The notes under the pieces are model-generated. The model saw only the letters and a program-made list of their open reading frames with translations, ran no database searches and was not told the origin of the DNA. This document shows, one piece after another, positions 1 to 7,073 of a stretch of 64,000 nt of DNA. The stretch lies in NCBI GenBank assembly GCA_017478025.1, contig JAFVGZ010000018.1:1-64000 (forward strand), written 5' to 3'. Within the stretch, counting starts at the first letter, position 1, and every line of letters starts with the position of its first letter. A program made the position numbers and the translations under genes. This stretch comes from Prevotella sp. GTDB lineage: Bacteria > Bacteroidota > Bacteroidia > Bacteroidales > Bacteroidaceae.

Positions 1-153
1 AGCGAGGAAGAGTTCACCGCCACGGAGAACATCACCGGCTTCCGCGTGAAGTTCCTCCCTGAGGGCAAGAAGGACGGCACTACGGGCAAGATTACCCGCA
101 ACTGGCTGGAAGACCTGAAGGTGCAGAAGGCTACGGGGTTCATTAAGGCGTAA
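1..153 (+). CDS. C-terminal end of a probable HU-like (HU-HIG type) DNA-binding protein
   Basis: The first frame is open from base 1 to a TAA at 151-153, giving the last 50 residues of a protein whose start lies outside the window. The visible part starts SEEEFTATENITGFRVKFLP and ends in a basic, amphipathic stretch. The pattern 'EEFTAxxIxxxRVxFxP' resembles the end of the HU-like domain of Bacteroidetes HU-HIG proteins. These are often followed by a very small 'smalltalk' protein, as here at 553. The fold cannot be judged from 50 residues, so the family call rests partly on context. GC is moderate and codon use is like that of the neighbours. Confidence 0.45.
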   Translation, partial: SEEEFTATENITGFRVKFLPEGKKDGTTGKITRNWLEDLKVQKATGFIKA

Positions 154-346
154 ACCACTCCCCGGCTCTCCCCAAAAAGGAGAGTCGGGGGAAATTAAAA
201 ATTAAGAATTCAAAATTCAAAATTGTACATTCTCGCTCCACTGCGTTACGCAAGCGTCACAGAGTGCCGAGCGGTACATTGGACTCCGAGCTTTGCTCGC
301 CTGAGCACCTACGGAGCGCAAGAAATTGTACATTGAGGTTTAACCT
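152..346. repeat. Intergenic stretch with GC-rich palindrome, 42-bp dispersed repeat and AT-rich filler
   Basis: Just after the stop, CCCCGGCTCTCC and its near-complement GGAGAGTCGGGG (about 159-190) form a hairpin that could act as a terminator. It is followed by ATTAAGAATTCAAAATTC-type filler, then a copy of the dispersed 42-bp repeat at 232-273, then CTCCGAG...CGGAG symmetry at 283-316. No gene is seen. Confidence 0.6.
232..273 (+). repeat. Dispersed 42-bp repeat, copy 1
   Basis: This copy contains the core TTACGCAAGCGTCACAGAG followed by TGCCGAGCG and is preceded by CTCGCTCCACTGCG. The same core occurs at 40125-40166, 58038-58079 and 58104-58145, and in reverse orientation at 758-785 and 28979-29020. 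All copies are between genes. Confidence 0.85.
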
Positions 347-535
347 ATGAACATTCGTGAACTAACGGCTGTCGCCATGCTCATAGCAGGCGTGGCGATG
401 GCTTTTACCGCGCTCCTGATGCCGCCGCCTGGCGAGATACATGACTCCGTGCTGTGGATATTCGCACAGATTCTGCTCTACGCAGGCTCAGCACTGGGCA
501 TAGACGCATACGTCAGGAAGCGACTCGGGAATTAA
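347..535 (+). CDS. Small membrane protein of unknown function, 62 aa
   Basis: The product is 62 residues with two hydrophobic segments, roughly residues 8-26 (AVAMLIAGVAMAFTALLMP) and 34-52 (VLWIFAQILLYAGSALGID), joined by a short PPPGEIHDS loop. It ends in a basic tail (RKRLGN). It sits between a HU-like protein and a smalltalk-type peptide in the same direction, 18 bases before the ATG of the latter, so the three may be one transcript. I do not recognise a named family. The regular pattern of two membrane helices and the codon usage favour a real gene over a chance frame. Confidence 0.55.
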   Translation: MNIRELTAVAMLIAGVAMAFTALLMPPPGEIHDSVLWIFAQILLYAGSALGIDAYVRKRLGN

Positions 536-552
536 AATGAAAGGAGGAAAAC

Positions 553-648
553 ATGACTGACAACACAAAGAACAAGTGGTCGGTGTGGATAAATCTCATC
601 CTCACGACCGTCACAGCGGTACTCACTACGCTTGGATTTAATGTGTAG
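553..648 (+). CDS. Smalltalk-type micropeptide, 31 aa
   Basis: A very strong ribosome binding site, AAGGAGG at 541-547, lies 5 bases before ATG 553. The 31-residue product has a polar N-terminus (MTDNTKNKW) and one hydrophobic helix (WINLILTTVTAVLTTLGFNV). That architecture, and the position after a HU-like protein, match the 'smalltalk protein' family of Bacteroidetes, whose function is unknown and which usually precedes a peptidoglycan amidase. No amidase follows here: the transcript ends at the terminator 694-734. Confidence 0.7.
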   Translation: MTDNTKNKWSVWINLILTTVTAVLTTLGFNV

Positions 649-690
649 ACCATTGACCGTTGACCATTGACCGTTGAGCGTTGACCATTA
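649..690 (+). repeat. Heptamer tract (GACCGTT/GACCATT/GAGCGTT)
   Basis: Six imperfect units of 7 bp follow directly after the stop of the micropeptide. The same unit family, with GAACATT as the main variant, makes up the much longer tract at 25482-25705. Confidence 0.8.
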
Positions 691-693
691 TGT

Positions 694-734
694 CCCCGAA
701 AATAGGATTAACCACCCTGTTTCGGGGATTTTTT
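694..734 (+). terminator. Intrinsic terminator after the smalltalk peptide
   Basis: CCCCGAAA (694-701) pairs with TTTCGGGG (720-727) around an 18-base loop, and is followed by A then T6. It would end the transcript that reads 347-648. Confidence 0.75.
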
Positions 735-1009
735 GTTGGGTCGGGGGAAAGGCGCCGCGCTCGGCACCCTGTGACGCTTGCGCAAAGTATAGGAACAAGA
801 AGGTGCTACAGGCCACAGACGGGGCACAAGCCCCCGGTAAAGGCCATACAGCTGACGGAAAACCAGGATCAAGGGATGGTTCTCTGACTACTCTGAGATG
901 ACCGAAGAAACGTCCCTTGATCTTCTATCTAAAAACTCTCCCCTCGGGGAGATGGAGGGGGCCTCTCCCTAAGAAAAATAAGGCAAGAATTGTTTTTTTT
1001 GTGTACTTC
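735..1009. other. Gene-free stretch with two hairpin-forming segments
   Basis: No convincing gene is present. It holds a reversed copy of the 42-bp repeat core (758-785), an inverted repeat GATCAAGGGA (867-876)/TCCCTTGATC (913-922), and a GC-rich palindrome (about 935-975). Overlapping frames in two phases cover the same bases with no family-like sequence, which argues against coding. Confidence 0.5.
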
Positions 1010-1041
1010 TTTGTGCGAATCAGAAAATTCAGTTAATTTTG
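1010..1041 (+). promoter_or_regulatory. Promoter for the LRR protein
   Basis: TTTG at 1010-1013, a 20-base spacer and TAATTTTG at 1034-1041 match the Bacteroidetes housekeeping form TTTG-N19/20-TANNTTTG. The expected start of transcription is near 1048, about 37 bases before ATG 1085. Confidence 0.75.
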
Positions 1042-1084
1042 CATCCAAATAGACTAAACGTAAGTAAGATACAAAAAAATAAAG

Positions 1085-3367
1085 ATGGTAAAAAAACCAC
1101 AAATAAAGAAACTGATGTTTTCTAAAACGGCAATGATGCTGTTATTCGTGTTGCTCACCTCGGCTACGGCATGGGCAGAGAAAGACGATGTAGTAGGCAC
1201 AGGCTCGTGTGGCGATAACCTCACATGGACGCTTACCGAGAATGGTGAGGCTGATTTCACTTATAATGACGAGACCTATACCCCTCTCACCCTGACAATT
1301 ACAGGTACAGGTGAAATGACGGACTATGCTGGTTCCGTTGATACTCCTTGGTGGAGCAATCATATTGCCATTACTCACCTCGAACTGCCTGAAGGGCTGA
1401 CTCATGTCGGTAACCGCGCTTTCTCATTGAATTACTTTATCCAGAGCGTAACTCTCCCTGCCAGCGTCACCAGTATTGGTGAGCAGGCTTTTAGTAACGT
1501 GGGAAGCAGGACTTCTAACGGCTGTACCTTTACCGCAGCCAAGGGTAGCAAACTCACATCCATTGCCACCGATGCATTCAAGAGTTTCGGCGGTAACGTA
1601 GATCTGCGTAACTGCACCAGCCTTACCACCATTGGTGAGAAGGTGTTTGAGAACTACAAGACGAATACCGTATATCTCCCTATCAGCATAAGGACTATCA
1701 AGAAGGATGCATTCTATAGCGTAACTACCACCGACAAACCTACGGTCAGAGTTTCTTATAAAAATAGTGTCCTATATGTCAACGGTGCATTCAAGGCTTT
1801 CAGCACTAAGGCAATGAATACGGTAATCACCTCTTTTCTCAACTTAAAGGCAAAAAGTAGCGATGCCGTTAGCATCTGCCAGATATTCCCTGATGAAATT
1901 AAGCTGACGTTTGACGAAACCGACCATTCCTTCGTTATTGCCAATGAGCAGGATTTCACGAATCTGAGAGGTTATTATTCTCAGTCATTCAATACATACC
2001 AGAGCTGCGAGGGGATCAAGTTCAAAATGATTAACGACCTCGACTTCAGCAATAAAACCTTTTCCCCAATAGGCGAGCAGATACGCTCTTTTGTTGGTCA
2101 TTTTGATGGCCAGGGACATACTATCAGCGGTCTCTATTTTGCATATCCCAGTAACTATTATGGACTCTTTGCTTGTGTAAGTGGTGCCAATACTATTATT
2201 GAGAATGTAACACTCATTAACCCTGTGTTCAAACATAGTAGTGATAATAATTTTACTTATGCTGGCGGTATCGTTGGAGAATTTTATGAGGGCACGATAC
2301 GAAATTGCAACGTAGTGGGTGGAAGCCTTGGTAATGTCGGGTGTGCTGGCGGTATAGTTGGATTTGCTTATGGTAGTTGGGTGAAGTCTATCGTCGATTG
2401 CACCGTGGTTGGCACCATCATTAATGCTACTGAGAGTGTCGGTTGTATCGTCGGCTTCAACAGCCTCCCGACAGCCCTCACCATTAGCAACTGCCTCTAT
2501 GATGTTGTTTCCAACGAGAATATATGCTCTTCCCAGTTTACCGACGGTGGCGGCAACACGCCTCTCTATCGCCTTAACCTCGGCTCTGGAGTTACATCTG
2601 ATGCCCTTACCTATGGTGACTATACCGTGGCTACCCAGGGCAGTATCGTAAAGCTTGAAGCAAGTCGTGAGGGATATGAGTTCGGTGGTTTCAATAGCGA
2701 TGATGTTACTATTGAGAATGGACAGTTCACTATGCCAGATAAGAGCGTGAGCGTTACGGCTAAGTGGGAGGCTAAGAATGAGATCAGCCTAAAGGCAAGT
2801 ATGATAGACGGTCTTTGCTGGAGCACTTTCTATTGTGGCGATGCTGGTTATCGTATTGCAGATGGCGAGGAGGCTTGTGCCTATACCGCTACTGTGAGCG
2901 ATGACAAGATTATCCTTCACATGCTCGGCAGGGTGATTCCTAAGGGTACGGCTGTGATTATCGTTGGTGAGGATAACAGCATCAGCATGACACGTGATGA
3001 TGTCTCTGCTGCCGAGTATAGCTCAGTTAACGACCTTAATGGCGTGGATCTGCCGACGGCTCGCACTTCTCTCACTTCTAACGACAGCTATAGGCTCTAT
3101 ATGCTTAGCAACAAGAACAATAACTTCGGCTTCCACAGCTTCGCTGCAGCCAATGTTCCTGCTCGCAAGGCATTCTTCACCGTTCCTGCATCGGCTAATG
3201 CCCGCTCATTCTCTATGTTGTTTGATGAGGAGGCTACCGCTATTCGCCAGCTCCGAAAGACAGTTGCCGAGTCACCTGTTTACGACCTTAACGGTCGTGT
3301 GGTTCGCGGTAATAACCTCAAGCCGGGTGTTTACGTTAAGAATGGAAAGAAGGTAGTAGTTAAGTGA
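1085..3367 (+). CDS. Secreted BspA-type LRR / GLUG repeat surface protein with C-terminal sorting-like tail
   Basis: The 760-aa product begins with a signal peptide (hydrophobic core MMLLFVLLTSATAWA, cleavage near residue 31; an alternative start is Met11). Residues about 95-250 hold BspA-like leucine-rich units (LELPEGLTHVGNRAF, VTLPASVTSIGEQAF). Residues about 340-480 hold GLUG-like units (AGGIVGEF, AGGIVGFAYG), and about 505-560 a divergent InlB/Listeria-type module ending in VTAKWEA. The last 30 residues (YDLNGRVVRGNNLKPGVYV...NGKKVVVK) look like the short C-terminal tails of Prevotella secreted proteins, suggesting export by type IX secretion. Such proteins are surface adhesins or binding proteins; the ligand is unknown. 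It is followed by a 56-aa companion gene after a long inverted repeat. Confidence 0.85.
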   Translation: MVKKPQIKKLMFSKTAMMLLFVLLTSATAWAEKDDVVGTGSCGDNLTWTLTENGEADFTYNDETYTPLTLTITGTGEMTDYAGSVDTPWWSNHIAITHLELPEGLTHVGNRAFSLNYFIQSVTLPASVTSIGEQAFSNVGSRTSNGCTFTAAKGSKLTSIATDAFKSFGGNVDLRNCTSLTTIGEKVFENYKTNTVYLPISIRTIKKDAFYSVTTTDKPTVRVSYKNSVLYVNGAFKAFSTKAMNTVITSFLNLKAKSSDAVSICQIFPDEIKLTFDETDHSFVIANEQDFTNLRGYYSQSFNTYQSCEGIKFKMINDLDFSNKTFSPIGEQIRSFVGHFDGQGHTISGLYFAYPSNYYGLFACVSGANTIIENVTLINPVFKHSSDNNFTYAGGIVGEFYEGTIRNCNVVGGSLGNVGCAGGIVGFAYGSWVKSIVDCTVVGTIINATESVGCIVGFNSLPTALTISNCLYDVVSNENICSSQFTDGGGNTPLYRLNLGSGVTSDALTYGDYTVATQGSIVKLEASREGYEFGGFNSDDVTIENGQFTMPDKSVSVTAKWEAKNEISLKASMIDGLCWSTFYCGDAGYRIADGEEACAYTATVSDDKIILHMLGRVIPKGTAVIIVGEDNSISMTRDDVSAAEYSSVNDLNGVDLPTARTSLTSNDSYRLYMLSNKNNNFGFHSFAAANVPARKAFFTVPASANARSFSMLFDEEATAIRQLRKTVAESPVYDLNGRVVRGNNLKPGVYVKNGKKVVVK

Positions 3368-3370
3368 ACA

Positions 3371-3490
3371 GTGAATAGAGAATAACGAATAATACTTAAT
3401 ACTGGTGGACACCAGTATGAGATTTCGAAGTGTTTCCATTCGGCGATAGCAGTATTAAGTATTATTCACTATTTGTTATTCACTATTCAC
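3371..3490 (+). repeat. Long imperfect inverted repeat
   Basis: The left arm 3371-3404 and right arm 3450-3490 are complementary except for a 7-base insertion in the right arm. The shared core is AATACTTAATACTG / CAGTATTAAGTATT. A second small palindrome, ACTGGTGGACACCAGT (3401-3416), overlaps the inner end of the left arm. It lies between the LRR gene and its small companion and may be a processing or termination hairpin. Confidence 0.75.
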
Positions 3491-3509
3491 TCTTAAAACA
3501 TGAAGAAAA

Positions 3510-3680
3510 ATGAAAAAGGAATATATTGAGCCAGCGATGCTTCTGGTAGAATTAAAGCATAAGCATCATCTTCTGCAAAGTAGCTCAAAGAATATCTATA
3601 ACTTGAGCGACAAGCCTTTCGGCATCTTCGATGGTGATGATGATACGATTGGCGATGGAGAAGAGGAGGATATCATTTAG
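3510..3680 (+). CDS. Small acidic-tailed protein following the LRR gene, 56 aa
   Basis: ATG 3510 opens a 56-codon frame: MKKEYIEPAMLLVEL..., a His-rich middle (KHKHHLLQSSS) and an acidic end (DGDDDTIGDGEEEDII). Short proteins starting MKKxYIxPxxxVxxL and ending in an acidic tail commonly follow BspA-type and other secreted proteins in Prevotella; their role is not known. It lacks an evident signal peptide. A hairpin at 3733-3782 closes the unit. Confidence 0.65.
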   Translation: MKKEYIEPAMLLVELKHKHHLLQSSSKNIYNLSDKPFGIFDGDDDTIGDGEEEDII

Positions 3681-3732
3681 TCTTCAATGCACAGGGACAG
3701 ATAAGTGACATCTCAAGATTGACAACGATAAT

Positions 3733-3782
3733 AACGAACCCACTGATTTTCAGCATTAATGCCGATTGTCAGTGGGTTCGTT
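3733..3782 (+). terminator. Hairpin, probable end of the LRR transcript
   Basis: AACGAACCCACTGA (3733-3746) pairs perfectly with TCAGTGGGTTCGTT (3769-3782) around a 22-base loop. No long T run follows, so it may stop transcription weakly or stabilise the 3' end. Confidence 0.6.
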
Positions 3783-3834
3783 GTTCCAAAAATGTGCCCA
3801 TAGAAATTACACTATCACAAAACACACAGAAGAG

Positions 3835-3875
3835 TGAAGAGTGAAAAGTGAAAAGTGAAGAGTGAAAAGTGAACT
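3835..3875 (+). repeat. Heptamer tract, AGTGAAR unit
   Basis: About six units of AGTGAAG/AGTGAAA. The same unit recurs at 22560-22685 and, reversed, at 43089-43158. The rest of 3790-4150 shows no gene. Confidence 0.85.
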
Positions 3876-4153
3876 TTCCGATTGAGCGAGAGCCATGATG
3901 CTCGCATCAATGGCCGAGCGTGAGGAAAGTCAAACGAAGTTTAAGAGTGAAGAATTAGCCCCACCCGGAAAGAAATCGGAGGAGGGATTGTTCTTTGAAA
4001 GAAATTAGCAAAAATAAGAATAATCCATGCGGATGAAGGGACAGAAAAAGAACAAACGAAAAAGAACATCATTCTGTTCATCAGGTCCGATATACCCCTT
4101 GACAGAATAATATTCTTCATACCCCAAAAAGTTAACGATAAGGTTGAATAAAA

Positions 4154-4285
4154 TCACACCACTCCGTTGGCGACGAAACCTAACAGGAGCAAAAGTAAAG
4201 CTCCTGCCGTATCGATAAGAGCACTTTGCCAACTCTGATCTTCCTCATTGAAAGGAGAATATTCGAAAAAATCATTGTAGCTCAT
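4154..4285 (-). CDS. 43-aa single-span membrane peptide downstream of pstB
   Basis: Reading down from ATG 4283-4285 gives 43 residues: an acidic-aromatic N-terminus (MSYNDFFEYSPFNEEDQSW) and a hydrophobic stretch (ALIDTAGALLLLLLGFV) ending ANGVV before TGA. It starts 27 bases after the pstB stop in the same direction, so it may be the last gene of the phosphate operon. A longer frame on the same strand at 4005-4232 overlaps it but has no family-like features. I do not recognise the peptide; a role with the transporter is only a guess from position. Confidence 0.45.
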   Translation of the reverse strand: MSYNDFFEYSPFNEEDQSWQSALIDTAGALLLLLLGFVANGVV

Positions 4286-4311
4286 AACTATATATATACT
4301 AAAAACAATGG

Positions 4312-5178
4312 TTAACTGATGCCGCCACTGAGATATTTTTTTGTCAGCTCATGTTTCGGATTGCCAAACACTTCTTTCGCATCGCCCTGTTCGATGACCT
4401 CGCCGAGATACATGAAGATGACGTGGTCGGCAATGCGCTGTGCCTGACGCAGGGTGTGCGTTACCATGACAATGGAGTAGTCAGTCTTCAACTTCACGAA
4501 GAGGTCTTCGACGGTCTTGCTTGATATCGGATCCAGCGCACTGGTGCTCTCGTCGGCCAGCAGGTAACTGGGCTCCACTGCCAACGAACGTGCCAGGCAG
4601 AGACGCTGCTGCTGTCCGCCGGAAAGCTTTACGGCAGGAGTATGCAGACGGTCCTTCACCTCATCCCACAAACCAACGGCCTCCAGATAATGCTTTACCA
4701 CAAGGTCGAGTTTGCGCTTGCCACGCACACCGTGAATGCGACAGCCGTATGCGATGTTGTCATAGATGCTCATAGGCAGCGGACAAGGACGCTGGGGCAC
4801 AAGGCCGATGTTACGACGCAACTCCGTCATCTGACTGGGACCGGCAGCAATGACATCCTGCTTGCCAAGGTTCACCTCGCCGTCTATCTTCACACCCTCT
4901 ATCGAATCAACAAGACGGTTGAAGGTACGCAGGAGAGTGGTCTTGCCACAACCGGACGGACCGATGATACACGTAATTTTATTCTGAGGAATTTCTACAT
5001 TTACATCCTTCAAGATGTGAGACTTTCCGATGCGGATATTCAGGTTGTGCGTTGCCAGACGCGTATCCTTCAGACGCGGGAACTTGCGGTCAACGATGAA
5101 CGGCACCTGCATCGTCCAGGAAATATGACGGCTGATATGTGCACCAAACACATTGGGGAGACTGATTGCTAAACTCAT
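4312..5178 (-). CDS. pstB: Phosphate ABC transporter ATPase PstB
   Basis: The 288-aa protein energises phosphate import by the PstSCAB complex at the inner membrane. It has a Walker A motif GPSGCGKTT (73-81), signature LSGGQQQR (185-192), Walker B YLLADE (205-210) and switch His241. The segment after Walker B reads STSALDPISS where the usual form is PTSALDP, a Pro-to-Ser change. The family is usually about 250 aa; the extra N-terminus suggests Met23 may be the true start. It is the last large gene of the porin-pstSCA cluster but is separated from pstA by 156 bp holding its own promoter and an 18-bp palindrome, so it can be expressed separately. Confidence 0.93.
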   Translation of the reverse strand: MSLAISLPNVFGAHISRHISWTMQVPFIVDRKFPRLKDTRLATHNLNIRIGKSHILKDVNVEIPQNKITCIIGPSGCGKTTLLRTFNRLVDSIEGVKIDGEVNLGKQDVIAAGPSQMTELRRNIGLVPQRPCPLPMSIYDNIAYGCRIHGVRGKRKLDLVVKHYLEAVGLWDEVKDRLHTPAVKLSGGQQQRLCLARSLAVEPSYLLADESTSALDPISSKTVEDLFVKLKTDYSIVMVTHTLRQAQRIADHVIFMYLGEVIEQGDAKEVFGNPKHELTKKYLSGGIS

Positions 5179-5264
5179 AGGGATGTGAATTTTTTTGATT
5201 TTTGAGTTAGGAATTAGGAGTTAGGAGTTCATTCCTCATTCCTCATTCTTTTTTTTTACTGCCG

Positions 5265-5295
5265 CAAAGGTACGGCGATTCTGCCGTCTGTGCAA
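5265..5295 (-). promoter_or_regulatory. Promoter for pstB
   Basis: On the minus strand TTG (5293-5295), a 20-base spacer and TACCTTTG (5265-5272) match the Bacteroidetes promoter form. Transcription would start near 5258, 80 bases before the pstB start. Confidence 0.75.
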
Positions 5296-5317
5296 TACCA
5301 TTTGGATAGTAAAGTAC

Positions 5318-5335
5318 ATACCAAACGTTTGGTAT
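5318..5335. promoter_or_regulatory. 18-bp perfect palindrome upstream of the pstB promoter
   Basis: ATACCAAACGTTTGGTAT is a perfect palindrome centred 31 bp upstream of the pstB -33 element and ending at the pstA stop codon. A related ATACCATTTGG lies at 5295-5305, and ATACCAAA also lies upstream of the porin promoter (9227-9234, minus strand). It is a candidate operator for a phosphate-responsive regulator; this is inference. Confidence 0.45.
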
Positions 5336-6180
5336 CAAATCTTGTTTCGCGAAAAGCGGTTCATTATAAAGCGTCCGCTCAACGAAAGGGTCAGCACTAT
5401 GGCCGTCAGCACCACCGCCGCAGCGTATGCACGGTCCTGCACCTCCAACTGCGGAGCACTGAGCTGGAAGAATACACTCAACGGCAGCGATGCCGTCTGC
5501 TGAGTGAGACTCGTCGGAATGCTGTCACTGAAACCCGCCGTGAACATGACACCCGCAGCATCACCAATGGCACGACCGATGCTCAGCAATGTTGCCGTAG
5601 CAATGGCAGGGGCTATCTGACGGATTACGACGCTGATGGTCTCAAGTCTGGTAGAACCGAGGCTATATCCTGACTCCAGCAAATCCTGCGGTATCGTCTT
5701 TGCCACCTCGTCCATCGAACGTATGAAGATGGGGATGATAAGCAGTGTCACCACGATGATGCCACCCAACAACGACGTGCGAAGACCGAAGAATATCATG
5801 ATGGTAAAACCGAAGGCACCATATACGATGCTTGGAATACCGAACAGCACGTCATACGCCAGACGGGCAACGGCACCGAGCTTTGAGTGGGGCTTGAGAT
5901 AGACATTCAGGTAGAACACCACTGGTATAGAAACCAAAAGACCCAGGACCGTAGCACCACCTACTATATATATCGAACCGACGATAGCATTAAGGAAACC
6001 GCCCTCCTTTCCGATATAGAAGCCACCACCCGGCAGCGACGACACCATCTCCCACGACAATACAGGCAGTCCTCGCTTAAAGACCGACCAGATGACGCTG
6101 ACCACAAAGAACAGCACCAGGACAATGGAAGTATACATCAAGACCTTCCAAATCTTTTCTATGACAATCGCTCTTTTCAT
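5335..6180 (-). CDS. pstA: Phosphate ABC transporter permease PstA
   Basis: The 281-aa protein is one of the two channel subunits of the phosphate importer. It has an N-terminal membrane helix (about residues 13-33) and five more hydrophobic segments. The cytoplasmic EAA-type loop that docks the ATPase is visible as DLLESGYSLGSTRLETISVVI-like sequence near 180-205. Length and layout match the family. Its ATG (6178-6180) overlaps the pstC stop by one base (TAATG), pointing to translational coupling. Confidence 0.93.
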   Translation of the reverse strand: MKRAIVIEKIWKVLMYTSIVLVLFFVVSVIWSVFKRGLPVLSWEMVSSLPGGGFYIGKEGGFLNAIVGSIYIVGGATVLGLLVSIPVVFYLNVYLKPHSKLGAVARLAYDVLFGIPSIVYGAFGFTIMIFFGLRTSLLGGIIVVTLLIIPIFIRSMDEVAKTIPQDLLESGYSLGSTRLETISVVIRQIAPAIATATLLSIGRAIGDAAGVMFTAGFSDSIPTSLTQQTASLPLSVFFQLSAPQLEVQDRAYAAAVVLTAIVLTLSLSGRFIMNRFSRNKI

Positions 6181-7067
6181 TATCTCTGCATTTTACGTAA
6201 CACGAGTCGTGAGAACAGGTTAAACACCAGCACTACGAAGAACAATATGAATGCTGCAAACATCAATGCACTCTCATAAAGCGGCAGCGACAGCATCTCT
6301 CCGTAGTTGTTTGCTATCAGTGCCGGAATGGGATAGCAGGCATTGAGCAGCGAAGTGGGTACGATGGCAAGGTTGCCGCAGACCATGATGACGGCAATCG
6401 TCTCTCCCAAGGTACGACTGGCAGCCAATACGATAGCCGCAATGACACCCGGTGCCGTTTTTCGCAGAATTACATCCTTCGTCGTCTGCCAACGCGTAGC
6501 ACCTAACGACCATGCCGCCTCGCGGTAGTCGATGCTAACATTGCTGAAGATTTCGATAAACAAACTTACCAGCAGCGGTATCACCGTCACGCCGAGCACA
6601 ATGCCCGTCGCCAGCACGGTATATCCGCTCGAATCACGATGCAACGATGGTGCAACCACATCTGCCACCCACGGCACGATGACCAGCATGCCCCATACAC
6701 CATAGATAACCGACGGAAGACCTGCCAGGATGTCGAGCAGCGGAAAGACATATCGCTTCACCGACGTATGAGCATACTCCGTAAGATAAATTGCCATCAG
6801 CAGCGAAATGGGAATGGCAATGCTAAGCGCCAGGAGCGACACGTCGAGCGTACCAATCAGAAAGGGAAAGAACCCGAACTTATTGCTCATCGGGCGCCAC
6901 TCACCTTCCGTCAACAGGTCCCAAAGAGAATGCTCCTGCAAGATGGGCACCGACTTCAGGTACAGCCCCACCGCCATGGCGACAACTAAAAGCAGGCTGC
7001 TGATGGTCAATATGGCCATCAGCTGCTCTGCAATATGATCTTTTAATAATCTTTTATCCTTTAGCAT
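6180..7067 (-). CDS. pstC: Phosphate ABC transporter permease PstC
   Basis: The 295-aa permease pairs with PstA. A first helix (about 17-35) is followed by a periplasmic loop and five further helices. The docking loop DYREAAWSLGATRWQTTKDV is the EAA motif and identifies the binding-protein-dependent permease family. It lies 6 bp after the pstS stop and overlaps the pstA start by one base, so pstS, pstC and pstA are one translation unit. Confidence 0.93.
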   Translation of the reverse strand: MLKDKRLLKDHIAEQLMAILTISSLLLVVAMAVGLYLKSVPILQEHSLWDLLTEGEWRPMSNKFGFFPFLIGTLDVSLLALSIAIPISLLMAIYLTEYAHTSVKRYVFPLLDILAGLPSVIYGVWGMLVIVPWVADVVAPSLHRDSSGYTVLATGIVLGVTVIPLLVSLFIEIFSNVSIDYREAAWSLGATRWQTTKDVILRKTAPGVIAAIVLAASRTLGETIAVIMVCGNLAIVPTSLLNACYPIPALIANNYGEMLSLPLYESALMFAAFILFFVVLVFNLFSRLVLRKMQR

Positions 7068-7073
7068 AACAGT

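Noticed and set aside
674..901. Two overlapping plus-strand frames after the smalltalk peptide
   Set aside because: They cover a terminator, a 42-bp repeat copy and hairpins in two phases, as expected of non-coding DNA.
4005..4232. 75-aa minus-strand frame after pstB
   Set aside because: Aromatic, low-complexity sequence with no recognisable pattern; the overlapping 43-aa frame has a better start position and a clear membrane helix.
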